A stretch of 6,673 nucleotides of DNA from an uncultured Actinomycetes bacterium (GTDB taxonomy: Bacteria > Actinomycetota > Acidimicrobiia > Acidimicrobiales > RAAP-2), in assembly GCA_903893955.1 (NCBI GenBank), contig CAITOG010000171.1, forward strand, positions 1-6,673, in the 5' to 3' direction. Shown one piece after another: positions 6,533 through 6,673 of the stretch. A model generated the notes under the pieces. The model was given only the letters and a program-made list of their open reading frames with translations. It was not told the DNA's origin and made no database searches. A program made the translations under genes and the position numbers. Within the stretch, counting starts at the first letter, position 1. Each line of letters opens with the position of its first letter.

Positions 6533-6673
6533 TCAGCGATCGGTCGGCATGTAGGTGAAGAGCATCATCTGGGTGGCGTAGGCGACCAGCGTGCCCTCCT
6601 CGCTCCACAGCGTCGACTCCCCTGAGGCCCAGCCGTCGTCGGCCCACCGAGCCCGATCGTGGCAGAGCACCCA
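6533..6673 (-). CDS. Acyl-CoA thioesterase, TesB-like (C-terminal fragment)
   Basis: Only the last 46 residues lie in the window; the gene enters from the right edge. The fragment begins WVLCHDRARW and includes GESTLWSEEGTLVAYATQMM (18-37), matching the end of the second hotdog domain of TesB-type thioesterases (E. coli TesB has GEFYTQDGVLVASTVQEG). Gln35 of the fragment corresponds to the catalytic-triad Gln278 of TesB. The enzyme would hydrolyse acyl-CoA to free acid and CoA in the cytoplasm. The stop codon is 53 bases from the thiolase start on the same strand, so it may be co-transcribed, although the gap also holds a likely separate promoter. The fragment is short, so the assignment to the superfamily is firmer than to the subfamily. 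Confidence 0.8.
   Translation of the reverse strand, partial: WVLCHDRARWADDGWASGESTLWSEEGTLVAYATQMMLFTYMPTDR

Noticed and set aside
6480..6647. Upstream extension of the thiolase frame by 56 codons.
   Set aside because: The added residues are Arg- and His-rich and unlike any thiolase N-terminus, and they overlap the end of the thioesterase gene, which is read in another frame and matches its family.

Overview
The window is a gene-dense, GC-rich stretch with bacterial catabolic genes and no RNA genes, mobile elements or CRISPR. The GC-rich codon use, the actinobacterial style of the thiolase (very like mycobacterial FadA5 as I remember it), the thiolase-like/DUF35 pair and a probable leaderless promoter all point to an actinomycete-type organism (Actinomycetota). 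I cannot resolve the genus from sequence alone; Mycobacteriales and Acidimicrobiia are both plausible.

Layout from left to right. (1) Positions 1-1659, minus strand: a type I Baeyer-Villiger monooxygenase of the 4-hydroxyacetophenone monooxygenase type, with a long N-terminal extension; its C-terminus lies outside the window. (2) A 101-bp divergent intergenic region. (3) 1761-2792, plus strand: a zinc-dependent, probably NAD-linked alcohol dehydrogenase. (4) A convergent junction with one base between the two stop codons. (5) 2794-6479, minus strand: a tight four-gene run, read right to left as FadA5-like thiolase, DUF35 zinc-ribbon/OB-fold protein, SCP-x/Ltp-type thiolase-like protein and HSL-family esterase. 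The junctions are a 1-base overlap, 3 bases and about 6-9 bases, and ribosome-binding sites are embedded in or directly abut the preceding stop codons. (6) A 53-bp gap with two nested/abutting inverted repeats and a probable leaderless promoter for the thiolase. (7) 6533-6673, minus strand: the last 46 residues of a TesB-like acyl-CoA thioesterase that enters from the right.

Taken together, the genes suggest a ketone- or alcohol-degradation locus. The dehydrogenase would oxidise a secondary alcohol to a ketone, the monooxygenase would insert oxygen to give an ester, and the esterase would hydrolyse it. The thiolase, DUF35/thiolase-like pair and thioesterase would process the released acid as CoA thioesters, possibly a side chain of a steroid or other isoprenoid. 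The individual families are well supported; the joint pathway and substrate are inference. The least ordinary elements are the thiolase-like protein, whose active site departs from that of true thiolases, and the palindromic promoter in front of the true thiolase.
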